Shown here piece after piece: positions 48,331 through 59,115 of a stretch of DNA of 64,000 bases. Location: NCBI RefSeq assembly GCF_024679245.1, contig NC_090188.1, positions 36,550,992 through 36,614,991 of the forward strand. Reading direction: 5' to 3'. The DNA comes from Pseudorasbora parva (lineage: Eukaryota; Chordata; Actinopteri; Cypriniformes; Gobionidae). The translations under genes and the position numbers were made by a program. A model generated the notes under the pieces. The model was not told the origin of the DNA, searched no databases, and worked only from the letters and a program-made list of their open reading frames with translations. The stretch's first letter is position 1. The number at the start of each line of letters is the position of its first letter.

Positions 48331-48480
48331 TAGTAACACTAGCAATGACCCAGAACAACAACCACCTAAACACCATAGCGATATCAAAAAGCAACCTTCT
48401 AGAACACCCCATCAACTGCATAGTCAACTCATAACACCCAGAACACTTTACCAACCACCTTGCACTGCCCTATGCAATCT

Positions 48481-49134
48481 CGTACAATATCATTGTCACC
48501 AATTAGTCATGTCTTAGCAATGACTAGTTTAAAATGGTATATATGATGGTATAGTGAGATGCTATATGAAGACTATTGTAATTAGCTAAGACTGCGATCT
48601 TGTTTTCTTTCCCTTTTCAAGGGAATCATTTTCTTCCATTGTCTTTATTTTGTAAGACTAATTCTATTAGTTCAAGCAAACTGCACAGCACAACACAACT
48701 TATCTGGAATTTCTTTCTCCTCTTGTCATCTGTAACTTTCTTGTCTGTTCAGGCTTTGATCTAAAATTGGCCTCTGTAGAAGACTTGTGTACAGTAATTT
48801 TCATATGGGCTTTGAACATATTGAAAAGGCTCATAGCTGCCGTCGCTTTTATCCTCTGATTCCTTTTCCCTGGGAAACGACGAACATATGGCAAACACCC
48901 TCACTGGATTCTCAGACGACGGGAGGGACTGTATTCCGATTCCTGCATCCTGTCATCGGCGAATCCCAGGGTGCTACCCGAGCCCACCCTCCCTCTCACA
49001 TGCACAAACACACCGTCTCCTCTAGACTTTGAAATGCGCTCTGCCTTTGTCTGACATCCTTAAACTGGAACACAATGCTCTAATGCCGCTATAATGTTGC
49101 CTAGTCCCCCCCCCCCCCCCCCAATTTAATTTAC
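48481..49134. other. Unassigned stretch with poly(C)
   Basis: No recognised gene. 48840-49030 is repeat-free and balanced. A 17-base C run lies at 49106-49122. Confidence 0.4.
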
Positions 49135-49138
49135 TTAA

Positions 49139-49826
49139 AGGGTTAGTTCACCCAAAAATAGTCATTAACTCCTCCCCCTAATGTTGTTCCACACCCGTAA
49201 GACCTCCGTTCATCTTCAGAACACAGTTTAAGATATTTTTTATTTAGTCCGAGAGCGTATCTAAGTGTATGCACACTATACTGTCCATGTCCAGAAAGGG
49301 AATAAAAACATTATCAAAGTAGTCCATATGTGACATCAGTTAGTTCATTAAAATCTCTTGAAGCATCGAAAATACATTTTGGTCCAAAAATAACAAAAAC
49401 TACAACTTTATTCAGCATTGTCTTCTCTTCAACATTTGTTTTCAAACCTCAAAAAAAGATTCAAATGGCCATGAATCAGTGTATTGATTCATGATTTGGA
49501 TCGCGTGTCAGACTGCCAAACTGCTGAAATTACGTGACATTGGCGATCCGAATCATAAATCAATCGTAGTTTTTGCTATTTTTGGACCAAAATGTATTTT
49601 GGATGCTTCAAGAGATTCTAATTAACTTACTAATGTCTCATATGGACTACTTTGATGATGTTTTTATTCCCTTTCTGGACATGGACAGTATAGTGTGCAT
49701 ACACTTAGATACGCTGTCAGACTAAATATAAAACATCTTAAACTGTGTTCTGAAGATGAATGGAGGTCTTACGGGGGTGGAAACGACATTAGTGACATCA
49801 ATTTCATTTATGGGTGAACTAACCCT
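49139..49826. mobile_element. TTAA foldback MITE (TAGTTCACCC family), intact
   Basis: TTAA at 49135-49138 and 49827-49830. The ends AGGGTTAGTTCACCCAAAAA and its mirror GGGTGAACTAACCCT. The two arms of about 330 bp are almost complete reverse complements, including ACTGTCCATGTCCAGAAAGG against CCTTTCTGGACATGGACAGT. No coding frame. It is a reference copy for reading the 18S-bearing copy at 18831-19709. Confidence 0.92.
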
Positions 49827-49830
49827 TTAA

Positions 49831-50155
49831 ATCACCTGCATTGGGCCGTGCTTATTTTGTCAAGTTTAAACATTTAAAACAAATCCAGACATTATTAACA
49901 AACAACTGATATGTAAAAGATTATTCTCTGAAAACCTTCTGAAATCTCATTTGCATTCTCAGGTGTCGAACCATGTGTCATTGTCAATTGCATGTACCTT
50001 TTTGGAGCATGACTATCATAGAAACTAAATAGAAATTTAGTTTTCAAGTTTAGACTTGATATGTGAATGTGTAAAATGTTCCTTATAGCGTGAACTATTT
50101 TTTATATACTATATTTGCATATATTTAGTTAGGTTGGCTAGACCCCTAGCGGAAA
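49831..50155. other. Unassigned AT-rich stretch
   Basis: No gene or repeat termini recognised. Confidence 0.4.
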
Positions 50156-50550
50156 CAATGATCCTTTTTCATTCATGAATATTTGCTTGTTAATGCAGGG
50201 GAATTAAGCCACGGAAATAATGAGCAACATGTCCTTCAATTGATAAATGAGTGTCCTCACACTTGATTTGAGAGCCACTTGACGCCATTGTCACCTGCAA
50301 AGGAGAGCGAACACGTATAAAAGCCATTCGAGCCTCGTAAAATAACAGATTTGACAAACTCAGCATTTGTTGGGAGGCGGTCAATGCAATTTATTGTCTT
50401 AATTGGAGGATCTCCTTTTTTTCTCTTGTAATTAATGTCAAGAATGTCTCCTTAATATGGAGCAATCACAGTAATTGGCATTGCTTAAAGAAGGAGAAAG
50501 ATCAAAGCTTAATTTCCTCAAGTGAGAACTCTGAATCGCTGGACTCTTTA
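50156..50550. other. Candidate conserved non-coding island
   Basis: Repeat-free with dense A/T homeodomain-type motifs (CAATTTATTGTCTTAATTGG near 50386, TTGTAATTAATGTC near 50426). No coding frame of note. It is set between repeat-rich blocks, a pattern typical of conserved non-coding elements, but untested. Confidence 0.28.
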
Positions 50551-51643
50551 AATTTAATTGGCCAACTTTTGTTTGTGTTTATTTTTAGTGGCGCTTGCAA
50601 TGGCAAATATCACTATAACTATTGTTCAGGGGCACACATAGATGTTTGTTGAAGAGTATTTGCACCAACCAATTTAAAGAAAACCCTCTTTGAGAGGGGG
50701 AGAGATGTGCTATAGTGCATTCAGAATGATGGGCTTTATCAAACGGTTGATAAATCCCATACAGATTTACAGTGACAAAGGGACTTGAGCCATATAAAAA
50801 GTTTTTTTTAAAGGGAAGACATTTTTACCCTAGTATTGATTTGCAGAGTTTTTTACCTAATTGTTTCCTATATTTTTTCTAACAATATAAAAACACAGCA
50901 TTATATTAAATGGCATAAAATACTAATGAATTGATTAGAACAATGTTTAAACATTTAAAGACAAACCAATTTATAATTATTAATTAATAATGCTCATGTT
51001 TAGGCCTAGGAAAGGTCTTGAAACACCTCCTGATATTGCAGACACGTTCCTTGTAACACATTCCTGTCTGAAAATTTTATCGGAACCATATCACTATCCA
51101 TAAACCTAAACCTAACATACCCATAACGTATTTCTAAAATCATAGGGAAATGATAGGTGATTAAAGGGGTACTTCAGCGCTGGGAAGATGAATCTGTATA
51201 TAAACTGGGTCATCAATGTAGTAGAAATGTGAAATTATTTTTTAATTTGGCGCCTTCTAGACTGAGAAAAGACAAAAAATGTATTTTTGTCTCATGGGGA
51301 TGAAAAACTACAATTCCCAGAATGCTTCGCTGCCCTGTGAGGCCATTCCCAACATGATTCCCAAAGCCACCAACTTGATAACAGTGACTGAATTAGAGAA
51401 GACACTACAATTAAAAACTTGTTTGTGTCTGTTCAATATAATGAGCGAGTCACCACGCGAGTATCACAGCACTGAGCACTAACTGCAGGAGTGAAATAAA
51501 TGAGCTGATGAGGTCTCGTGATGAGAGCTGAGGTAATCGTGACTACACTCGCGGCATACATTCACAACGCGAGTTCAGTCTGGCGCGTTTCAGTTCATGC
51601 CTTTGCAAGCTTAACTTTCATAGAAATTAATTTGAGAAGTTAG

Positions 51644-52040
51644 TGTCACATGCCTGTCCTGTCTTGTGTGCACATGTGGGTTTTGTTATGTTGAGCATGT
51701 GCTCGTGTCCCTGTCAGTTCCCTCCCCCTTGTTATCTGATTATTGGTTAATTTGCCCCACCTGTTCTCCCTCATTATCTGCCTTGTTTGTTCCCTTTATA
51801 ATCTCCTTGTGTTTGTCAGTCTGTGTTGGATCCCTGTGTATGTTATGTCTGCGTCTTCCGGTTCCCCGTGATTTCTCTGTTGGTATGTTTTTGAGTTATG
51901 TTACAGTTCTGATTATGTGTTTTTCCCCCTCGTGGGTTTTTGTGTTGAGTTTATGTTTTATTTTATAATAAATTATAATTTTCTCACTGCACTTGAGTCC
52001 TCGCACCAATTTCCTGTTTCCTCGTGTCCGTGACGTAACA
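51644..52040 (+). repeat. 5' LTR
   Basis: Begins TGTCACATGCCTGTCCTGTC, ends GTGACGTAACA. A TATA-like CCCTTTATAATC lies near 51792-51803. AATAAA is at 51967-51972, about 70 bp before the LTR end. Its internal 100-codon frame is not considered a gene. Confidence 0.93.
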
Positions 52041-52129
52041 GAAGGATCCAACCACTTGAGGACTCAGCAGGACTTGTTTTTTTTTGTTGTTTTCGTTTTT
52101 GTTTTTGTTTTTTCTCCCGGTATCCTCCT

Positions 52130-54085
52130 ATGGAGTGGGAGAAGAACCTGCGGGTAATGCGTTACCTGAACTCCCGGTACATCCGTCAACAGGGGACGGA
52201 TGTGCAACAGTTCGCAGGCAGGTTCCTCAGGGAGGTGGACCATTTTAGACTCAATGAGGCAGAGTGGAAGGAAGCTTTTAATCTCTGCCTCGACATGCCC
52301 CTCTCTCCGGAGGTAATGGATAGTATGGGGAGTCTGGGATTCTGGGAATTCATCAACCGCCTGGGCCCCAGTCCTTCCATGGTCCCAGTGCCGGCGGATC
52401 ATATGCTGGTGGTCCCAGTACCGGCGGATCGTGTTCCGGTGGTCCCGATTCCGGCGGATCGTATTCCGGTGGTCCCAGTACCGGCGGATCGTGTTCCAGT
52501 GGTCCTGAAACGGAGGAGGAGAAGGAAGTCTCCCTCCGTGCCTTTTCCGGTGGTCCAAGTTTCAGTGGTCCCTGTGCCGGTGGTCCCTGTGCCGGTGGTC
52601 CCAGTGCCGGCGGATCATGTTCCAGTGGTCCCAGTGCCGGCGGATCGTATTCCGGTGGTCCCAATGCTGGCGGATATTATTCCGGTGGTCCCAGTGCCGG
52701 CGGATCATGTTCCAGTGGTCCCAGTGCCGGCGGATCGTGTTCCGGTGGTCCCTGTGCTGGTGGATCGTGCTCCGGTGGTCCCTGTGCCGGTGGATCGTGT
52801 TCCGGTGGTCCCTGTGCCGGTGGATCATGTTCCGGTGGTCCCTGTGCCGGTGGATTGTGTTCCGGTGGTCCCTGTGCCGGTGGATCGTGTTCCGGTGGTC
52901 CCTGTGCCGGTGGACTCCGTTCCGGTGGTCCCGAGTCCGGAAACGGCCTGGAGGGCTGTGATGGGATGCTTTGTGGTGGCAGTCCTGCATGCGTGGAAGG
53001 AGCACAGGGCTTTATCCGAAGCCCCGGAGGCAGTTCCGGTGGTCCCAGTTCCGGTGGATCGTGTGCCGGTGGTCTCAGTTCCGGTGGATCGTGTTCCGGT
53101 GGTCCCTGTGCCGGTGGATCATGTTCCGGTGGTCCCAGTTCTGGCAGATCATGTTCCGGTGGTCCCAATGCCAGCAGATTGTATTCCGGTGGTCCCAGTG
53201 CCGGTGGATACTGCTGGACTGGAGAAGTTTCCCCAACGCCCTGCCTGCGCCGCTGAGGCGCCCTGCTCTCCCTGCGCCGCTGAGGCGCCCTGCTCTCCGT
53301 GCGCCGCTGAGGCGCCCTGCTCTCCGTGCGCCGCTGAGGCGTCCTGCTCTCCGTGCGCCGCTGAGGCGTCCTGCTCGCCGTGCGCCGCTGAGGCGTCCTG
53401 CTCTCCGTGCGCCGCTGAGGCGTCCTGCTCTCCGTGCGCCGCTGAGGCGTCCTGCTCTCCGTGCGCCGCTGAGGCGTCCTGCTCTCCGTGCGCCGCTGAG
53501 GCGTCCTGCTCTCCGTGCGCCGCTGAGGCGTCCTGCTCTCCGTGCGCCGCTGAGGCGTCCTGCTCTCCGTGCGCCGCTGAGGCGTCCTGCTCTCCGTGCG
53601 CCGCTGAGGCGTCCTGCTCTCCGTGCGCCACTAAAGCGCCCTGCTCTCACCGCGCCTCCCTGGCGCCCCCTGCACTCACCGCGCCTCTCTGGCGCCCTGC
53701 GCTACCCGCACTGCCCTGGCTGCCTGAACTCTATGGGCCGCCCCGGCCGCTTGACCTTGGTGGGCCTCCCGAACTCGGTGGGCCGCCCTGGCCATTCGAA
53801 CTTTGTGGGCCACCATGGCCTCCTGAACTTTTTGTTTTCCTCGTTCCTCCCTTGTTTACCCCTCCCTTGTCTGTACCTTCTTTGTCTGTCCCTCCCGTGC
53901 CCCCCTGGTCTGTCCCTCCCGTGCCCCCCTGGTCTGTCCCTCCCGTCCCTCCCTGGTCTGTCCCTCCCGTCCCTCCCTGGTCTGTCCCTCCCGTCCCTCC
54001 CTGGTCTGTCCCTCCCGTCCCGCCCGGGTCTGTCCCTCCCGTCCCTAGTGGAGCGTCTGGTAGCCGCTCCTTAAGGAGGGGGTAA
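52130..54085 (+). CDS. Gag-like / tandem-repeat protein of the LTR element (651 aa)
   Basis: Start at ATG 52130, 90 bp after the 5' LTR. Residues 1-80 (MEWEKNLRVMRYLNSRYIRQ ... FINRLG) look like a small helical gag-type region. The rest is three tandem arrays: decapeptides of VPVVPVPADR type (30-bp unit, about residues 84-280 with one break, then to about 360), nonapeptides AAEASCSPC (27-bp unit, about 376-502) and octapeptides PPWSVPPV (24-bp unit, about 585-640). The stop TAA (54083-54085) directly abuts the 3' LTR, and the last codons are the purine tract. All periods are multiples of three, so other frames also stay open (for example 52971-54074); those are shadows. The old copy at 2190-3490 keeps the same order. 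Function is unknown; structural or packaging roles are guesses. Confidence 0.6.
   Translation: MEWEKNLRVMRYLNSRYIRQQGTDVQQFAGRFLREVDHFRLNEAEWKEAFNLCLDMPLSPEVMDSMGSLGFWEFINRLGPSPSMVPVPADHMLVVPVPADRVPVVPIPADRIPVVPVPADRVPVVLKRRRRRKSPSVPFPVVQVSVVPVPVVPVPVVPVPADHVPVVPVPADRIPVVPMLADIIPVVPVPADHVPVVPVPADRVPVVPVLVDRAPVVPVPVDRVPVVPVPVDHVPVVPVPVDCVPVVPVPVDRVPVVPVPVDSVPVVPSPETAWRAVMGCFVVAVLHAWKEHRALSEAPEAVPVVPVPVDRVPVVSVPVDRVPVVPVPVDHVPVVPVLADHVPVVPMPADCIPVVPVPVDTAGLEKFPQRPACAAEAPCSPCAAEAPCSPCAAEAPCSPCAAEASCSPCAAEASCSPCAAEASCSPCAAEASCSPCAAEASCSPCAAEASCSPCAAEASCSPCAAEASCSPCAAEASCSPCAAEASCSPCAAEASCSPCATKAPCSHRASLAPPALTAPLWRPALPALPWLPELYGPPRPLDLGGPPELGGPPWPFELCGPPWPPELFVFLVPPLFTPPLSVPSLSVPPVPPWSVPPVPPWSVPPVPPWSVPPVPPWSVPPVPPWSVPPVPPGSVPPVPSGASGSRSLRRG
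52560..53215 (+). repeat. 30-bp minisatellite inside the LTR element
   Basis: About 20 units of TCCGGTGGTCCCTGTGCCGG + TGGATCGTGT with substitutions, beginning already at 52380 in less regular form. A non-repeat insert lies at about 52930-53030. Confidence 0.95.
53253..53640 (+). repeat. 27-bp minisatellite inside the LTR element
   Basis: About 14 units of GCCGCTGAGGCGTCCTGCTC + TCCGTGC, nearly identical to one another, so this block is the youngest or most homogenised of the three. It is absent from the old copy near 2.1-3.9 kb. Confidence 0.96.
53885..54050 (+). repeat. 24-bp minisatellite inside the LTR element
   Basis: About seven units of CCTGGTCTGTCCCTCCCGTC + CCTC. The same block is present in the old copy (3285-3478). 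Confidence 0.95.
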
Positions 54086-54482
54086 TGTCACATGCCTGTC
54101 CTGTCTTGTGTGCACTTGTGGGTTTTGTTATGTTGAGCATGTGCTCGTGTCCCTGTCAGTTCCCTCCCCCTTGTTATCTGATTATTGGTTAATTTGCCCC
54201 ACCTGTTCTCCCTCATTATCTGCCTTGTTTGTTCCCTTTATAATCTCCTTGTGTTTGTCAGTCTGTGTTGGATCCCTGTGTATGTTATGTCTGCGTCTTC
54301 CGGTTCCCCGTGATTTCTCTGTTGGTATGTTTTTGAGTTATGTTACAGTTCTGATTATGTGTTTTTCCCCCTCGTGGGTTTTTGTGTTGAGTTTATGTTT
54401 TATTTTATAATAAATTATAATTTTCTCACTGCACTTGAGTCCTCGCACCAATTTCCTGTTTCCTCGTGTCCGTGACGTAACA
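54086..54482 (+). repeat. 3' LTR
   Basis: Same length as the 5' LTR with one visible substitution near position 30. Followed by the GTTAG duplication. Confidence 0.93.
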
Positions 54483-54650
54483 GTTAGAAGACTTACATTG
54501 CTCACCATAGCTCCGTTTAAATGAGTGCCTGTAGCTGTGAGCTGAGCTCTCCCTGCAAACTGAGTGTAATCTCCCATCCCCCATGCGCGGGTTCAAAACA
54601 TGCGGAAATGGCTCCCTCTGCTGGCTGTAGTCTTTAGCCTTTGGGCAAAC

Positions 54651-54697
54651 ATTCCTCCTATGATGCAAATATCGTCAATTTGCATCATAGGAGGAAT
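54651..54697. repeat. Perfect 20-bp hairpin with 7-nt loop
   Basis: ATTCCTCCTATGATGCAAAT pairs perfectly with 54678-54697 across the loop ATCGTCA. It belongs to the TTAA element at 51165-54815. Confidence 0.93.
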
Positions 54698-54819
54698 TTT
54701 TCCAGAAATAAAATGCATAAATCTCTTGTCTCAGGGGGATATGAGGGGGGAAAGCACAATCATTTGAAGGGTTTCTACTGATACAAAGCCATATGCTAAT
54801 CGCTGAAGTAACCCTTTAA

Positions 54820-55390
54820 CACTGACGTAGAAGCATCTAACCCTGGTTGTAAGCCAAAACTTGACATAAACTCGTCCCTCAAATCTGATTGGTTGATTGT
54901 AATGTTGTTCCAGGATCATCAATGATGCTGCACTCTTGGAAATCACCCAGAAATGTGGTGGTGAGTTTTGCACAGGTAAGCCCCACTCACATTATCATCT
55001 GAAAATTGTGGGGTTTTCCTCTAGGGTTCACATAGGTATTACGTTAAGTGTCTTTATGCCATTTATAGCAATACGATCTGATCTAATTAAAATTAACAAA
55101 TGTAATCTAATTTTGAATAAAATTGGAGTGAAGATTGCCATGCTGTCCACATGGACGGCATTTGTTTATTGACAGCTTTTCTGCATGTTTTCTACAAGGT
55201 GAAACAATTACATCTTCAGTGCAAGCATCATGCATTAAGCATCTCCAAGGATATGTATCTCGTTCTTTCATCATAAAGATAATACATGTAGCGCTCAAGC
55301 TCAGAAACTTGCAATTACCATAGATTATCACCAACACAGCGGTTTGAAGTAATTATAACAGGTCCCACATCGTCCATATAATCACCTCCC
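54820..55390. other. Unassigned stretch
   Basis: No recognised gene. AT-rich with a few short open frames. Confidence 0.4.
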
Positions 55391-55620
55391 AATTTGAGCC
55401 TGTTTAGAATAGTTTTCTGCAAACATGCATTAAATGGTGCCTGTAGCTCTCCCTTGGAGGCATATCACCGAATGCTCATCCAGACTTTTATTACAAATCG
55501 CCACGCTGTATGCCATAGTCTTTTAGGATGTCAGTGTAGGCTTTCAAGCACAGTGGAGGGCAAGATGATGCCAGCTCTTGTTAATGTATTATTGGCAATT
55601 AGCTGGAATTAGTTTTTGAG
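55391..55620. other. Candidate conserved non-coding island
   Basis: Repeat-free; contains TTGGCAATTAGCTGGAATTA (55590-55609) with homeodomain-type cores. No coding support. Conservation not tested. Confidence 0.25.
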
Positions 55621-56006
55621 GATTCAGTAGGAGACAGAGTGCAATACTTTAAGTAATCTCAAGTATGAGTATGAGTAAAGTATGATCTTGGAACTAAAAC
55701 ATATCAAGTAAAAGAAAATGTGTAAGTTTCACTATAGCATTCAAATACCATAGACTTAATCGGCTTAGTTTTGTATCTCAGCCTCCTGTGAAATGACATC
55801 GGTCCAAAAACATGGACGCCCTCTCAAGTCATATTTACTACTGGGCAAGTTCAGAGATAATTTTGATACCCAAGCTCCCAAGTTGAGCGAGGCTGGCCAA
55901 AAACCTGAAACATGGCAGAGGGGAGAACAATTGCAAATGTTCCCGCTTTTCTTTATTAATTTTTTTCCACAGCAGCTACATCGCCTTGTCTTGTCTTGCT
56001 GCCTTG

Positions 56007-56256
56007 GGCGGCAGTGGCTCAGTGGTTCATGTAGGTTGTCTACAAACCGAAAGGTTGGTGGTTCAATCCCCGGTTCCACCTGACCAAGTGTCGTGTCCAT
56101 GAGCAAGACACCTAACCCCAGCTGCTCCTGACGAGCTGGATGGCGCCTTACATAGCTGACACCGCCGTCGGGTATGAATGGGTGAATGTGAGGCAAAATG
56201 TAAAGGGTAGGGTCTGTTAAAAGCGCTATATAAATGCAGTCCATCTACCATTCATC
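56007..56256 (+). mobile_element. tRNA-derived SINE
   Basis: An A-box-like GGCAGTGGCTCAGTGGTT (56010-56027) and B-box GGTTCAATCCC (56069-56079) are correctly ordered. They are followed by a conserved central part (GAGCAAGACACCTAACCCCA) and a 3' tail AAAAGCGCTATATAAATGCA, typical of cyprinid SINEs whose tail is shared with a LINE. About 250 bp; no poly(A), and the target duplication was not resolved. Confidence 0.85.
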
Positions 56257-57710
56257 ATTAAAGTAGTGCATATTTACTCATATGAATAATAATTTGAAGT
56301 GTAATGTATGTTTTGTAGACAGCAAAAATAGCCTGTATTTGAATGAAATTCCAGAATTGTAAGCAAGATGACTAAAGATTGCGTGGTGAATATTTATATA
56401 GTTGTCAATAAATGGAACACTAAATATTATTTGGGATTTAATACCATTTTTCCAATAAATAGGTCCTGCCCTTTCTGACAACAAAGCACTTGAGTTCAAC
56501 AAGCTCTTATCCATGCCTGCAAAAGTAGGAACTTTCAGATAGCATGAATAGGCAGCATTAATAACCCTCTGTTGATCTGACCGCCCCGTGAGGGGGTATA
56601 CCAAAATGCGTAAATATTATCTGTAGTTTTCACAAAAACACTTGAGCTGTCAGAACACTTTTTCTGGCGGACGTTTGCTGACAAGTAAATATGAATTTCT
56701 CAGTCCAAGTAACAGAGAATGAGTTAACATTGTTCATTTACATACGGTATACTAGGACTACAGACATAGTATCAATACAAAGCGGTTTGAAAATCAAAAC
56801 TTTTACCTGTTAATACTATATAGTTTTGTGCAGCAAGATTTTGGACCAGTGAAATTTCTCAGTGGGCTGCTCAGCTTGACAAACAAATAAAAACAGACTA
56901 AAGCCCCATTTGCACGGGACTAGTATTATCTGGGGACCTCATGTGATTTGTAATAATTGCAGAGAATGTCTGTGATCTTAATCCCGTGTGAATCGGCCAT
57001 GTCTGTAATTTGTAAAGTAAAAATTCCCCCGCAAATTACCTACCATATTTTGCCGAACACCGAGGTCCTGTGATAATAGTAGTCCCGTGCGAATCGACAT
57101 CTCTGTGATTTGGCCAGGATTAGGCGGATCGTATATAATGAGAGCATTTCTATCTTTATCTTTCACGAAGAATAAAGTCTGCATTCATAATGCGCACCGT
57201 TATGAATTCCTGTGCAGCCGCACGGATTATACTTTCACTTTAGAATGAGTATCAATTTGGGAGTAATCTGATTGAATGGTGTGTTTAATATTAACATCAA
57301 TACTGTTCTTAATGAAAAACAGAACAGAACAGAACAATGACAAGCTTGTTTAAATAGGCGCTTTTACAGTTAGCTTTGAAACTGAATCTTCCGCTGTATA
57401 TTGTCAGCTTCTGACTCTTGATAAATGAAATCTGACTCCTGCGGCTGTTCTGTTCACTGACTGAACAAAATTATGTTTATTTATTACTATAAAATAATCA
57501 AAACGATATTGATGCCTGTTTATCACTTCATACAGCTATATGTATAACGAAGTCTTGACATCATATCCGGGAGAAGTCAGTAAATTAGAGTAAAATCACA
57601 GGCTTGCTTATCTCGTGCGAATGCGCCACTCAAAACTCAGATGTGGGGGAGTGATTTCTAAATCACAGAGGTCCCTTGATAATACTAATCTCGTGCGAAT
57701 AGTGCTTAAG
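56257..57710. other. Region without a recognised gene
   Basis: A repeated idea (TCCCGTGTGAATCGGC, AGTCCCGTGCGAATCGAC, CTCGTGCGAATAGTGC near 56983, 57083, 57690) suggests a degraded fish MITE from about 56900 to 57710, but I could not define its ends. No coding frame. Confidence 0.35.
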
Positions 57711-57711
57711 G

Positions 57712-58480
57712 GCCCTATTTTAACGATCTGAGCACATGGTCTGAAGCGCATGACTCAGGTGCCCTTTGGTCTGAATCCAGTTTTGCTAGTTTCACGACGG
57801 AAAAAACGGTCGGTGAGCCAGGCACATACGGTCCAAAAAGGTTGTATCTCTTAAAGATTTATGGATGTGTTTTTGTTATAACGAGTAATAAACTAATCAG
57901 AGTCTTATCCCCCATTCCCTTTAAAAGCCAGGTGCACTTAGCCTAGAAATCTAGACGCACCCTAGCGGCAGCAAATCTCATTTGCTGCCAGTGTCATCTA
58001 GCAACTCTTTACATAGAATTGCAAGATGGAAAAACCAAACTCTGGTCAGGCCAATCACATCGTTTATTGAGTCGGTGGGCGGGCTTAACATAATGATGGC
58101 AGAGTTGCAGAGGTTCCGTGTGCTACTTGTAAACAAAAAAGCTGGCTGCGACTCTGGAAGAGTAGGAGTTAAGCTTTTCTTTGTGAAAAGAACAAAGAAC
58201 GGCACTGAAATCATTAGGAAGGGGAAATGTGTTGCTGTTTTGCTGACCGGATAGAGCAAAAGTTCACGTTGCTCTGGTTGGTTGTAGCGCTATCCTATTG
58301 TGTGCAGAGAAAGTTTGAAAGATGACCGTTTCTCCCGCCCCTCGGATTGAGCCCTGTCAATGGCGAGTTCCCACACCAAACATCTTGATGTGGGTCTGGC
58401 TTGTCAGGCTAAGGTGCACTTGCAGCATGGCGGATTCAATATTTGCATGGCAGAATTTGCGAGTGGATAGGCTAAACGCT
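57712..58480 (+). mobile_element. Dispersed repeat TTTTAACGATCTGA family, copy 1 (hosts 9-bp-TSD copy 7)
   Basis: Phrases TTTTAACGATCTGAGCACAT, GAGTAATAAACTAATCAGAG and CATTCCCTTTAAAAGCCAGG recur in the same order at 61484-61780. After the inserted element it continues GCATGGCGGATTCAATATTT. A known type of fish DNA repeat by phrase; superfamily not assigned. Confidence 0.7.
57939..58411 (+). mobile_element. 9-bp-TSD transposon (TAGCCT family), copy 7
   Basis: 473 bp with perfect AGGTGCACT duplications (57930-57938, 58412-58420). Shorter than the other copies because of small internal deletions; both ends intact. Confidence 0.93.
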
Positions 58481-59017
58481 TCTCCAGAGAGGAATCCTTT
58501 TATTTTAAATATTTAAAAAAGGTTTGTGTGCTGCTGAGCATCCCTGTGTGTGTAATAAGCAGAGTGTACGCGCGTTGTGCACCCAACTATTTCTACACAT
58601 TACTAATGCGGCCTTTAAATATCACAAAAAATACTGTGCAGTCGTTTTCAGTTGCTTCAAAATAGCACGCTGCATTTTTACATTTTCAAAAAAAACAACA
58701 ATTTAGTATGTTTATAAGTCCATTTACATTGTGGACACACACACATGTTGGTCTATGTGGTTTACAGGGACTCTCCATAGGCGTAATGGTTTTTATACTG
58801 TACAAACCGTATTTTCTATCCCCTTACACTGCCCCTGCCCCTAAACCTACCCACCACAGGAAACATTCTGCATTTTTACTTTCTCAAAAAAACATAATTT
58901 AGTATGTTTTTTAAGGCCATTTGAATTATGAGGACATTTGATATGTCCTCATAAACCACATTTATAGTGTAATACCAGTGTAATACCCATGTAGTTATAC
59001 AAATGTATACAGGCTCA
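58481..59017. other. Unassigned stretch
   Basis: AT-rich; contains phrases such as CCTAAACCTACCCACCACAG seen in fish MITEs, plus a TGAGGACATTTGATATGTCCTCA palindrome-like segment near 58930. No gene. Confidence 0.4.
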
Positions 59018-59049
59018 CACACACACAGACACACACACACACACACACA

Positions 59050-59112
<63 letters not shown>
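59018..59112. repeat. (CA)n microsatellite
   Basis: CA units with three CAGA interruptions. The minus-strand poly-VC frame across it is not a gene. Confidence 0.97.

Positions 59113-59115
<3 letters not shown>

Larger units (their letters stand above)
47225..48480. repeat. CTAGCAACCACC minisatellite, array 2, with two inserted MITEs
   Basis: Units such as CTAGCAACCACCTACTAACA with ACCATAGTGAAGCTCCAGAA. 47817-47960 holds tandem copies of about 63 bp. Interrupted by MITEs at 47396-47758 and 47977-48330. Confidence 0.88.
51644..54482 (+). mobile_element. Young non-autonomous LTR retroelement encoding a repeat protein
   Basis: Two 397-bp LTRs (51644-52040, 54086-54482) flanked by the 5-bp duplication GTTAG (51639-51643, 54483-54487). 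I see a single difference between the LTRs (CACATGTGGG against CACTTGTGGG), so insertion is recent. The interior of 2045 bp has one long frame (52130-54085) and no protease, reverse transcriptase, RNase H or integrase; it therefore depends on enzymes supplied elsewhere. A purine tract AAGGAGGGGG precedes the 3' LTR. The bases after the 5' LTR (GAAGGATCCAACCAC) are where the primer-binding site should be, but I cannot assign a tRNA. A 5-bp duplication fits Gypsy- or ERV-type integrases. Confidence 0.93.
51165..54815. mobile_element. TTAA element with AGGGGTACTTCAGCG ends, split by an LTR element
   Basis: TTAA at 51161-51164 and 54816-54819. The left end AGGGGTACTTCAGCGCTGGG and right end ..ATCGCTGAAGTAACCCT are inverted over about 15 bp. 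Without the LTR element (51644-54482) and one GTTAG copy it is about 810 bp. It includes a perfect 20-bp-stem hairpin at 54651-54697. Confidence 0.82.

Noticed and set aside
51666..51968. 100-codon frame in each LTR
   Set aside because: It lies in LTR sequence spanning the TATA-like and poly(A) signals and is not a plausible gene.
52971..54074. Second long plus-strand frame (367 codons) and minus-strand frames (up to 191 codons) in the LTR element
   Set aside because: Array periods of 30, 27 and 24 bp keep several frames open. Only the frame starting at 52130 begins near the leader and ends at the LTR.
56007..56090. Functional tRNA gene
   Set aside because: A- and B-box-like sequences are present, but the acceptor stem does not pair and a SINE body follows.
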